From: Alentia gelatinosa
Taxonomy: Eukaryota > Annelida > Polychaeta > Phyllodocida > Polynoidae
Assembly (NCBI GenBank): GCA_950022655.1
Contig: OX465587.1
Span: forward strand, 25,919,716 to 25,983,715
Length of the DNA: 64,000 bases
Direction: 5' to 3'
In this document: positions 9,611 through 19,859 of the stretch, one piece after another
Numbering within the stretch: the stretch's first letter is position 1
How the letters are laid out: each line of letters starts with the position of its first letter
Translations under genes and position numbers: made by a program
Notes under the pieces: model-generated
Told to the model about the DNA's origin: nothing
What the model saw: only the letters and a program-made list of their open reading frames with translations
Databases searched by the model: none

Positions 9611-11902
9611 CTGCAGAGAAACAAGAATAACACTACCGTTAATTCCATGTTTTATGTGTCTTTTTTTTTCTTTTAGCAAAACTCGTTTATTTCAAATCGA
9701 CAAGTATCAACGACACAATACATTCGCCTAAGAGGCGTTCTTCCAAGAACAAGGATTCATAGTGTTTTGCAGTACTTTAACAACATGTTTGTTTATTTCA
9801 GTCACATTGACATTCAATCATGCATGGTGTTGGTGTCTGTGATTGCTCTCCGTTTAACATATATGTATATTTCAATTATGAACTACAGATTCACTATAGC
9901 TAAAACCTAACTTTATCTGAACTTCCTGACTGTTTTCAAGAATATCATATATGCTTAATTGAATAATTCTATTAAGTGTGGGTCTTATCAAGAGGATTGA
10001 TGATAGCTTACAACATTATATTATGAAACAAAAATTATGAAATAAGTCGCGGCTGATTTGTAATAGGTAACCCACAAAAGACGCTTGCAACTCATGAATT
10101 ACTTTGGTATTTCCTTTTTACCCTCCCGCTGTATCTACATCTTTTATCATCGTCAATTCTTAAAGTCATTATTCTTATCAGCACTAAAAACCAACATAAT
10201 TGAAGCATTAACACACTGGGTGTAACACTATTTTTTATCGGGAAGGTATGGCGTTGGCCACACCCCACATTACACCTATTTAACTCCTGCAGGTCGGCCT
10301 CAGTGATCAGTCATCACGTGATGTGACCAGTCACCATGGCAACATTGATTTTCGCAATATTCATAACCTGACCAGAACAACCGTGAACACGCCAAGTTTC
10401 ACTCCAGTGGAAACAGCGAACATTGTCCACGGTGGGAAAACATGAACTATTCAGGGTGCTGAGTTCATACCAGTTACAACGAATACCCCTTTCTGCCCCA
10501 GCGGAATTAGTCACCGAGACCACCGCTAGGAACTTCGTTCCACCCCGGAAATGCTATGCCTCCCACCTTTCACTCCGAACCGAATGCAAATGAGGCATGG
10601 CAGGGGGCAAATATCAGCACGCGACCGTGCATGACCGCCATGATACTGTTATTTGCGCATATTTTTCAACCTTACGTGATTGCCTCTGGTATGAAGAAAA
10701 ATATGTAGAAAATACCGTTGCACAGAATATGCACAGGAATAGCGCCAATCATTATATAGATATCGACGTGCTTAAAACCATGCACCTCCGAGAATGAGAT
10801 TGACCTGAAGTAGTGAATAAATCCAGGATATCGAAAAGTAGCATTCCATGTCTTCATAAGTCATGATCTCTGGTAGCCTTTGGCGGCCGCTCCAATCAAC
10901 CGGAAGTCACAGCCTCCATATGTTAGGGACGCTGAGTATAGGGGGAAAGTGGACCTGACCCCGATGAGGTCCATCTTGACCCCACCCTTCTTGTTCCCGC
11001 CATGTAGAACTCCTAGTTTCTACCCATGTCAAATTTGCGTAAAGAATGCTGTACCTAGCATCAGGTTCAACCACCCCCAACCTCTTTCCGAATTCTGCCA
11101 CATCTGGGGAGGATACTTGATTCCTGGTGCGTGCAGTAACCATGGTAATCGGCCCATGCCCTCTGCATCAGCGTCTGTATCAGTCTGGTGGCAACATGAC
11201 TTAATATACACTCATGAGCGCATGCGTACTCCATGCATGAAGGAGAGGTTTCCGGTCAAATTGTTGGTCCACCACTCATGGCATCTTTTGGTGGTGTTAG
11301 CACTGGCCACAGTCGATTTGCAACAAATCAAATATGATCATATATTTCGTGTAGTTGCCTTTACATTTTTACCTTTCCGAAATCACGCTTGTAGTCATCG
11401 GTCTGAAACATTGCTTTTCACTGTTTACATTGCTTATGGATCTATGTTGTGGCAAGTCACTTCCCGGAAGTAACAGCGGGGGGTCTATTGACATGAGGCC
11501 CTCTGGCGGCTAGTGAGTGTGGCCACCACGTGGTTCCGCTTACTGCGCGTGCGCGTTATCTGCAGGATGCGCTTTGTATGTCACGGGAATGTCAACACGC
11601 GCCCGGTCATGTGCACGCGTTCGATGGTGGGTCAGCCAGGCCTGCACTCCCATCATTCCCTGTGCCCTCTCTGACACCGCAATATGATCAGAAGCGTGAA
11701 TAACCTGCAAGAGGAATTCCTTTGTAGGGAATAGTTCTCCCTTATGGTAAATTCATGTTATAACTAGAAACAGGGCTATGATAATCAGGAGATGATCTAG
11801 GATCCCCTCACAATATAGCAGTAAGAGAAAAGAGATTAGAATAGACCCTAATCTCTAATTTGATAAAATATACACAGTATAAGATGTGCATCGTATACAT
11901 GC

Positions 11903-11905
<3 letters not shown>

Positions 11906-11984
<79 letters not shown>
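11906..11984. repeat. (TA)n microsatellite
   Basis: About 39 uninterrupted TA dinucleotides, followed by an imperfect TATATGTGTATAT tail. It lies inside the large TRAF4-like intron. Confidence 0.97.
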
Positions 11985-11992
<8 letters not shown>

Positions 11993-12049
11993 GTGTATAT
12001 ACTACATATCTTGCAAGATATAAATGTTTCTATATCCATATATCCGAGC

Positions 12050-12560
12050 AAGGACTAGGAGCCCCATTTGACGTTGGTAGAGATTTTAAGTACGTCATGA
12101 AGCGTGACGGATAGTGACGCCGGGACGTCACGTCGCTGTGACACGCCCCCTACCGGATGATGACCGGGTACGGAAGGACCCCTAGCGGCACGTGGCGGTA
12201 CCACGCCGTGACAGCGCCATCTGTCGCTGACTCGTCACACCTCGTCACAGTTCCCAGGGGGCGCCGCAGATGGTCAGAGCTGTTCTTTCCCAGCAGAGAT
12301 TTAGGCGCTGTAATATACATGTAGGGAGGGTACCAGCTGTTTCACGAGCGCCGTCTACCGGCGTGCCGCATATGGGTCGCTAGGGACCAGCATACAGAGG
12401 GAGACGCATGCGCGGCATACGCGTCTGGCTGGTTTCCGCCTGTGTATGTTGTGTATTCCGCCGTGGCTCCTAGCAGGTACTCGGGGAACCAGCGTACATG
12501 CATGTAGGGTAGAGTGCAGAGGAGGTGCACAGCGCAGCGACCTCTATAGTGTTGAGCGAT
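12050..12560. promoter_or_regulatory. CpG-rich patch with many CRE half-sites
   Basis: Sharply more GC- and CpG-rich than its surroundings. It contains repeated TGACG/CGTCA half-sites (TACGTCA, GTGACGG, GTGACGCC, GACGTCACGTC, CTCGTCAC twice), E-box-like and CTCF-like GGGGGCG words (CCAGGGGGCGCC) and GACGCATGCGCGG. The 12.47-12.52 kb part is shared with the repeat at 4.25 kb. It could be an intronic enhancer, an alternative promoter, or simply a GC-rich repeat. Confidence 0.35.
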
Positions 12561-13446
12561 AATAGAGAACCAAAACAAAACGTTCCGAACAGTACGATCT
12601 GCTGTTTCCTCATGGACACAGAATCGCTTCTGCAGACGAGTTTATAGAAGTTCTAGATGCGATAAAATAAGCAGCATCTCCCCAACACTTTATTTTGTAA
12701 TACCATTGCTTCTTTTAGGAATGTCATTGTCTATAAATCATGAAATCGATCTGGGTTTCAGTTGACAGTTGTGTCAGACTCTTTTCCTAAAAACATGTAA
12801 AATTGGGCTAACTTTGAACAGCTACTGTACATAAACGACTAGAGTTCTATCAAAGATCTGTTGATGTATTGATAGAGTGATATTTGAAATATCTAAAACC
12901 ACCAAAGAACTCAATAGCACCTCCGGCTTTATTTGGGTTTTGTTTGTTTCATATCCACAAAAATAGTCTATAGCATAGCATGGGAACTTATAGCCCCAGA
13001 AGTGTTTGTATTTATGTGAGCGAAAATAGGGGTATTTATCAGTTTAGAGATGATTTCAATATCAAAACATAAAAGACAGTTATTTATTTAACTCTGAATA
13101 CAATGTAAACACATATGCACATATAATCTAAGCATTGCTTATGACTCACACAAACTAAGAACAGTTTAGTGTAAGTCAGACTAGGGAGCTCCTTTCTCCT
13201 TGCTGTCATGTTTGAAAGTGGCGCCATGAGGCAGCCGCGATCGTATATATGAACCAAGTCGGTATAGGGGGCGCTGCGCTGTGTACCTCCTCTGGGTAGA
13301 GTGTGAGGCGAGGTGGAGGGGTTGAGGAACTAGTGCACAAAGGATCTTTCACCTCAACAGGGCATCGCTCAAATGGTTTATGGTTCGCTGTTCCATAGAC
13401 TTGTAGACAGAGGTGTAGATGACTTTTGGTTGAACAACCATTCAGA

Positions 13447-13575
13447 TAGACTTACTCAAACCTTTGATTATGAACTTTGATTAAATGCTTCAAGAAAATT
13501 AGGCCATAACTAGTCCAGGATCCCGGCGAGGAGGCTTGGGGTAGGTGGAGGGGTACAGGGACTGAAGCCAGTCTA
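13447..13575 (+). mobile_element. TAGACT-family MITE, short copy (129 bp)
   Basis: Starts TAGACTTACTCAAACCTTTG and ends GACTGAAGCCAGTCTA, with TTGATTATGAACTTTGATTA inside. No matching 9-bp duplication is visible (left CCATTCAGA, right ACGTGAGCG), so this copy may be recombined or rearranged. It lies in the large TRAF4-like intron. Confidence 0.75.
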
Positions 13576-14453
13576 ACGTGAGCGCTTCTAGAATATCAAA
13601 GCTATGTGAAAGAGATCACGTAAAAATCTAATACCCCGATGTTCGTTCGCTTCCGGTTTCCTGTGCGGCAAAAATAAAAGCCGAAAATACCACAGAAGTC
13701 AACCAGATATCAGCTTTCTGATATCATCTTTACTGTCCACAACTCCTCACCTCACCAACGGCGCCTCCAGAGGCCCCAGCCGTGTTACACAATACTGCAC
13801 TAGTTAGTTAAGAGGTCAAATAGAAGCCACATCTGATCATCAGACCCACTCCCTGTCCCTGGCTTTGTTATGTAACGCTGCTCCTGTGTCCTCCACATGT
13901 GGTATTGTAATAATTTGGTCTGAGAGGGGCGCGCATTGATCTGCTAATTCCTTGCGTGATATTACTCAACCTATCATTTTATTGGATGATATCATGAGAG
14001 GATTTCCTGAGAGGCCAGCCGTGCACAAGATAGTCATAGATAGCAAACGGCTCAACCTTAGAAATGTGCATCCGTTGCTAAGTGCCTACCTACCGTATAA
14101 TTTACTGTACCTACTGCATCAGTTTAGTGAGTGAATATTTTTGTCTTCACAGGACTGTTTATTCATGTATTTACAACACTCCTTTTAGAAATGTCATTAG
14201 ATGTCAAGGCTAAGGTTTGATGAAGGACAGAACATGGTTTCGGTTGTTAATAACCTTTCAAAATAAATAATGTTACTTCAGGAAAACTTTTTTTCTCAAA
14301 AATAATAAGGTTATTACGGCACTATATTCTCCGTGTCCCAACGTGTCCATGTGTTTTATATGAGAACTATGTATCAGGTGGATAATACATTGATATACAC
14401 TCCCTATGTGTTTTCGTTAGACACTTTGTATCAGGTGGATATTAAATACTGAC

Positions 14454-14609
14454 CATTGCCTTGCAGCCTGCTTCGCGGAAGGAGCAATGGATGGAGGTGG
14501 ACGGACACTCGTCGCGTAGGTGGCGCTCCATGTCCTCCCGGGCGATCTTCACCGGATCACACCGGTTTGGGCACATGACGGGGTAGCGCGGACACCGGTA
14601 GAAGTGGTC
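14454..14609 (-). CDS. TRAF4: TRAF4-like gene, zinc-finger exon 4 of those seen
   Basis: 52 codons between acceptor CTGTGACAG and donor GTCAGT, both phase 0. Translation begins DHFYRCPRYPVMCPNRC, then EDMERHLRDECP and ends CSFREAGCKAM. Spacing of C-C-H-C residues is that of TRAF-type zinc fingers, and the order parallels the vertebrate TRAF4 segment just before the coiled coil. The exon's Cys residues are intact. Confidence 0.92.
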
Positions 14610-14819
14610 CTGTCACAGGCAATGCACATACAACAATTAGTACCAGCTGATGACGCGTTACATTCTTTGAAACCATATTCTCAAAATAGAATTTTCCTTT
14701 ATATCAAATGGAAAATTAAGACGTAGATATGGTCATTTGAGGATATTTGTAATTGCCTCCACAGGAATTAACATAGAAAAATTAACCGTATATTCGACCA
14801 GGTGTATGTATGGGCTTAC

Positions 14820-14981
14820 CTGTAATGTTTCAAAGACGAACTGTTTCTGACAGAAGTGACAAGGCACTGTGCGTTTATGACACTCGTTGTTCATGTGGTT
14901 ATTGAGGTAACGACGCTGGAGTCGAGCTCCACATTTGTTTTCACACCACACGATTTCCCGCGGACAGTTTCCCTGGTGAGA
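14820..14981 (-). CDS. TRAF4: TRAF4-like gene, zinc-finger exon 3 of those seen
   Basis: 54 codons between acceptor CTCTCCAG and donor GTAAGC, phase 0 at both ends. It encodes SHQGNCPREIVWCENKCGA, RRYLNNHMNNECHKRTVPC, and HFCQKQFVFETLQ. The CENKCGAR and FVFETLQ motifs are close to those of vertebrate TRAF4 zinc fingers and argue against other TRAF members. Only 210 bp of intron separates it from the next exon. Confidence 0.93.
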
Positions 14982-15549
14982 CTGGAGAGAGCAAAACGCA
15001 AACTATAAGTACAACAACATGGAAGGCCAAGCGCAAACAATAATTCCAAAGTACGAGCAAGTACATGTAAGTTGGCTAAGAATGATAATTACGAAAAGGA
15101 CTACGATAATTCATCATAGCTTTATTTCTATAATAAACATCCATGTACGGCGCAATGGCAGACCTGCTTATGGGGGAATTCTCAAATATTTTGTTCATAG
15201 ACGAGATAAGGCACAATACAAATAGTCTCCTGTTAGGACAACAGGTATTCTAGTCATTATTGTAATCACATAATGTAGATACGTCACGAACAAGTCCAAT
15301 GTGCAAGCCCATTTTAGAGCAGCTTCCAGGAAAAACTCTTAGCACTTCAATTAAGCACACCAAAACTGAGGTCTAATCTCACTAGATTGACACTTATTGG
15401 CAGCATTCAAATGTAATCTAATTTTGTATGAAATAACGCCATTATCGTTATTCTGTATTGAATTAAGAAAAGAGAAAACAATGTGGCCCAAAAGAATCCA
15501 CACATAGTTCTCAAGTCGGACCAGGGCTACACACAACGCCTACACACAC

Positions 15550-15711
15550 CTCCATGGCTTCTCCAGTGAACTCCTGGGCGCAGGACTCACAGGTGACTTT
15601 ACGGCGCAGACAGGTAAATTTCATATGATCGTCCAGGCAGATGCGGGACAGGTGGGCGGCGCACTGGTTGGGGCACGGCACGGTGTCGTATCGACACACG
15701 TCAAGGTGGCC
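15550..15711 (-). CDS. TRAF4: TRAF4-like gene, zinc-finger exon 2 of those seen
   Basis: 54 codons between acceptor TGTTTCAG and donor GTGTGT, phase 0 at both ends. It encodes GHLDVCRYDTVPCPNQCA, CLDDHMKFTCLRRKVTC, and ESCAQEFTGEAME. The EFTGEAME end joins in frame to SHQGNC of the following exon, as in TRAF4. The zinc-binding Cys/His residues are present. Confidence 0.93.
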
Positions 15712-16136
15712 CTGAAACACATGTACAAGACTTTATCAATCACCAGTCCACTGAGTCAAATACGGCTCACTCATAGCACAGGGCGACTACATCTTGAATT
15801 AAATTTCAATATTTGTCTTTTTTCTCAGAAGGTACCTCTTTCTCAAGTAACCATTAACAGGAAAAGGTACCAAACACAGGTAATCCTTTTACAAAACATT
15901 ATTTTTAATACATATTTTGTTTGCACTTATGAACCACCCGGGCAGTCTTTGGTCATGAGGCCACGGGTCATGTATATCACGTTAGGTTCTACACAATAAC
16001 TGAGGAGATACCATGGCCATGTGCAATGTATGAAATGTAATATAACATGATTGTATGTTCATACTAAAAGTTAGCATTATACTTATCACATACAGAGATA
16101 CTAATATATACAATGCATTAGAGTCAGTGTGTTTAC

Positions 16137-16241
16137 CTGTAGGTTTTGGAGCTTGTCGACCCAGCGACATCCCTCGGCGTTATGTGTACAGCGGACAACT
16201 CCAGCCATGATTTCTGTGTTCACCTCTGGGTCCGCGTGATT
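16137..16241 (-). CDS. TRAF4: TRAF4-like gene, most 5' exon recognised (start of zinc-finger region)
   Basis: 35 codons between acceptor TTTTGCAG and donor GTAAAC, phase 0 at both ends: NHADPEVNTEIMAGVVRC, then THNAEGCRWVDKLQNLQ. VRC-H--EGCRW marks the first zinc finger after the RING in TRAF4. In-frame Met at residue 12 (ATCATGG) has A at -3 and G at +4, a favourable initiation context. The five exons give 398 residues against about 470 in vertebrate TRAF4, so the missing part corresponds to the RING. Searching the minus strand up to the window end for Cys-Gly-His codons with RING spacing gave no RING exon. Confidence 0.9.
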
Positions 16242-16674
16242 CTGCAAAATAATAAACAATTCCGTCTTTATGAAAATCCTGTAGAAAACAACGTTTTTCT
16301 AATCAATATGTGCCCATTGATTTATCATTTGCCACAACAGATGCATACAGAGTGAACACTTTCTCTTTTAGACAAGAGCAAAATGAGTCGCTGGCCACCG
16401 GAACTAAGTATACCACGCAGAGAGTGCGATTCCACCACTATCTTGTGGCATTACGATTAGGTTCTGTGATAGAATAGTAGTACCCGAGCAGATGCTTAAT
16501 CAATCCTTTCATCCACACCTCATCTACACAAAGCCACACTTACAGCACCAGCAATAGTAACTGAGGCGATCACATAATCCGCTGTATCCTAACCCTACCG
16601 ACACCTGGCCATCAAATATGTAACTGACGCAATGTCAATGAATTACCACAAAGACTGACAACGTTTTGTGAATG

Positions 16675-16756
16675 AGACGTCATAGACCCATCTGGGCACG
16701 TGGGCCTCTAGACCTATGACGTCACACACAAGTGAGGTAGCCCCCACGTGACGTCA
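16675..16756. promoter_or_regulatory. CRE/E-box cluster upstream of the TRAF4-like exons
   Basis: Two perfect palindromic CREs (TGACGTCA at 16717-16724 and 16749-16756), a near-CRE (AGACGTCA at 16675-16682), and two CACGTG E-boxes (16697-16702 and 16745-16750; the second overlaps a CRE). The first E-box sits midway between two inverted GACGTCATAG arms. The cluster lies about 430 bp 5' of the first recognised TRAF4-like exon on the minus strand. ATF/CREB and bHLH-Zip factors bind such sites; actual use is inference. Confidence 0.5.
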
Positions 16757-16759
16757 TCA

Positions 16760-19056
16760 GCGGTGTGGCATCAAAGCGAGGCGCGCATGTGGGAACAGTG
16801 CAAGGAGATAGCGGGCTCAGAGGGGTGGGGGGCTTACTGCTGAATGGATGTGGGATAATACACAGATAATAGACCCGCAGTCCACTTCACCCTCACACCT
16901 TCAAAGGTACCGATATGGGACAAAACATTTATCCAATGAGGGTAGAATTCTACTCTCTTTGCCCCCACACTGCCTGCTGGGAGGTCGGGAACGGTGGTGA
17001 CTTTCAGGTCTGCCTTGATAAAGATGTAATGGACAAATAATGAGGTTTAACCATACGGGAATATTTATCGCTATTGTAGCCAAGAGGAGAGTCTAATTCT
17101 ACCCTCTCTGATATACACTATGTAATGCCACATCTATATATATGTTGATCTGAAGCGTTATTCATATTAGAGATACTGAAACCTGTGTCCTGTCCAGATT
17201 CCTACTAATATGCTAAAAAAGAGTTCGTCTGGAGAAAGGTGTGTTTTCGCCACGTTTCATTACAATTGCATATATCATGCTGCCTGCTACAGAGACATTG
17301 ATGATCTATTTTTATAGACTGCTTCGCATTTTCAAAGGTATACAAAGCTAATAGCCTCCTTGAATACTTCCCACTCACTTCATCAGTTAAGTCTATAATC
17401 TCTGGACTCTGGCAGTTATATTACTGATACTGATCCGCCTAGCAGACACGTCAGCTAAGCCGCAGTGATAAACATGCCAGATAAACATGTTAATGTAGAC
17501 ATGTCAGTGTAGCATGTCACATTGTGCAACTGATACAGTAGCCACCACCCTGATAGACCCACCTCCTTTTAGCGTTATCAGTCAGTGCACTTAGGGGCTT
17601 TATGTAAGAACAGGGGACTATGCGCCACAAAATGCCTTATGACAGAGATAGATATGTAAATCTCAGATAATAACCAGCAAACAAATTAAATGATGTGGAC
17701 CATGTAGGGATCAACACTTATACCACACATTTCCATTCATTGAATACATGCACAAAACGGGTGCATCACATCACAGTGATGGAAGTGCAGAATTTGACAA
17801 TATGTTGAATTATGAGAAGTGCCTAGACGAAACACTCCATGAATTTCTGGCCATATTACTACATATACTTTATATCCTCCGCATGAGAAGTTCCAGATAA
17901 AGTATATTACTTTGTATGTTTAAATTTTGGTCCGGTGGTTCAGATGACGTTAATTACGCGTCATTTTCTCCGACCGGAAAACAATTTCGTCTGACTTTCT
18001 CTGCAAAGTATATTACTTTCCTTGATCTTGAAACCTCGGGTAGATAGATATCACATCAGGATGCTCAATAGACCTATTGTCATTCGGGCTCACCACTTGC
18101 CTCAAACGTGTTCCTGCCACTTCTGCCTCCTTCAAGGTGCAGTAATAACGGCATGAGACCTATTTGTTGTGTAATTCTGTTACTCTGCTGCTGGATATTA
18201 TTACACACCAACATGCTCTGTCTGTCACTGCATGGTCAGATATTCATGTTGAAATCTAGACGGCAACGAACAATTGCACTTTAAAGCAACCCTCTTAAGG
18301 ACAAACGTGATTAATAGCACCAACAAGTCGTATCTTATCTTTTTAGTTTATCTGAACGTGTTCTGGTGGCATTTTGAATAAGATAACCTTCACCTATCCT
18401 CATTCCATCTTTAAAAGTAGATGTGTAACAAAAGAAGTGCCGTGGGAAGTTTTCTATGCTCGCAGCGCTTGTAGATAACTGTCTCACATTACACCTGCCC
18501 CCTCCACACATGCCACATGATACATCTGGCAACATATTCACATGTCCTCTGCCAGACACACAATGCTGGAGCATTTCCCCGGGTGAATGCATGGCCACCC
18601 GCCCGGAACGCAGAGAATCAACTCGGCTCAGGTATTTCATGATGGCCGAAAGCCACGACTGCCTGACCCCGTCCGCTACTTTTACCTATTGTTGGGGGTT
18701 CACTGTGTTATTCCACCATCACAAATATTATTTGACGTTTCTTTGAGACACCCATCCGGTACGAGCCTCCCCCTTATAGTGCATGACCCTGGAGGAGATG
18801 GTGGAGGTGTTTCAGGTATGCTGTGCCATTCGTTGAGGCGGACATAATGAGAGAAAACGAGGTTACTAAGCCCATAGGGATGGCGGGTCGAGGTGTTTTG
18901 TCCCATGAAATCTGTCCCAACGTCGGAGACCGAGGGACGGGTCTTATGGCACATGAGACTCGGGAATGGCATCCCTGCTGACTCAGTCAATGTTTAAAAA
19001 AAATAAATTATTATATGGCTAAATAACATTTTAAAAAGTCATGAAATAACGAAGTA
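16760..19056. other. No gene seen (upstream of, or first intron of, the TRAF4-like gene)
   Basis: AT-rich, with a more GC-rich stretch at 18.3-19.0 kb where several overlapping frames of 85-100 codons exist on both strands; none has a recognisable domain or splice-site pair. Confidence 0.4.
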
Positions 19057-19133
19057 GTTCGTGACGGGCTCATTCACTACGTTACAGTGCGCCTGAACAT
19101 CACTTATACCCCTAGCAGCGGCAATATTTCACA
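19057..19133 (+). repeat. Dispersed repeat family 3, copy A
   Basis: Matches 58511-58586: ATTCACTACGT-ACAGTG, GCC-GAAC, CATTCATAC/CACTTATAC, and TAGCAGCGG followed by ATATTT/GTATTT, in the same order and orientation. Short repeat fragment of unknown class. Confidence 0.7.
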
Positions 19134-19689
19134 GACGTTCGGACATAGGTATATAATAATTTAACTGTTTTAGACTAAAATGGCATTCACTGTTGGATGA
19201 CTGGCTGTGGCGTGGGTGGAGGTGGAAGAGCTGAAAGGGTTCATCCACCCGATTGTGCTGCCCACTCAGAGCCCACGTGTCCGCCCACTCCGTCTTGGCT
19301 TTCTGGTTTCTAGATGTAAAAGGAACCTGCCTCAGGCATCGCAAGAGGCAACGTACAGATCCCAAATCAGTTTTACTCGGGAATATTCCACTGCAGAATA
19401 AGTCTTTAGGAATGCTGAATGTGAGCACATATTCACAAAGGAGTCTTCATACCAAAACTTCTATAAGAAGAACACATTACAGATATTAAATATTGATTGC
19501 AGAAACGAAGGTCATATTAACCATCAACCTCCCATAATTGGTATCTTTTGGAAAGTAATGAAATGTGGCCTACATATTGTGTCTATGTTGGCAAACAGTA
19601 GTATCTCAATGGGCGTGTGAATGGAAGGGTAGTTAAAGGTATATACTGTGTCGATTGTATATTGTCAGCTACCCGTTGTATGTTCTTCA

Positions 19690-19852
19690 GTGACTGGCCT
19701 CCTCGAGTCTTTGATTAAGAACATTCATTAAGGAATCAAATCTATTTCAGAATGTTAAATTCCCATAACGCCTGTCAAGGTCTTGAGTCCCAGTGACGAG
19801 AGGTGGGGTCTGTGGAGGGGTTGGCATAGAACCCGGGGATTGAACCAGTCTA
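19690..19852 (+). mobile_element. TAGACT-family MITE, diverged copy
   Basis: Internal GAGTCTTTGATTAAGAACATTCATTAA and 3' end GATTGAACCAGTCTA match the family, but the 5' terminus is degraded and no target-site duplication is visible. Confidence 0.65.
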
Positions 19853-19859
19853 TGTCTGG

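Larger units (their letters stand above)
9611..14453 (-). other. Large intron of the TRAF4-like gene
   Basis: A 4,843-bp intron with donor GTCAGT at 14453 and acceptor CTGCAG at 9611-9616. It holds a long (TA)n microsatellite, CpG-rich patches at 11.47-11.66 and 12.05-12.56 kb and a MITE copy at 13.45 kb. The 197-codon open frame at 10880-11473 (+) shows no domain and is antisense to the gene; I treat it as chance. Confidence 0.8.

Noticed and set aside
10880..11473. 197-codon open frame on the + strand
   Set aside because: It lies antisense inside the TRAF4-like intron, in GC-richer DNA where long chance frames are more frequent, and has no recognisable domain or splice context.
11848..12114. 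Tyr-Ile repeat 'proteins' over the TA array on both strands
   Set aside because: Translation of a microsatellite; not coding.
18335..18990. Overlapping 85-101-codon frames on both strands
   Set aside because: Mutually exclusive frames without domains or splice support.
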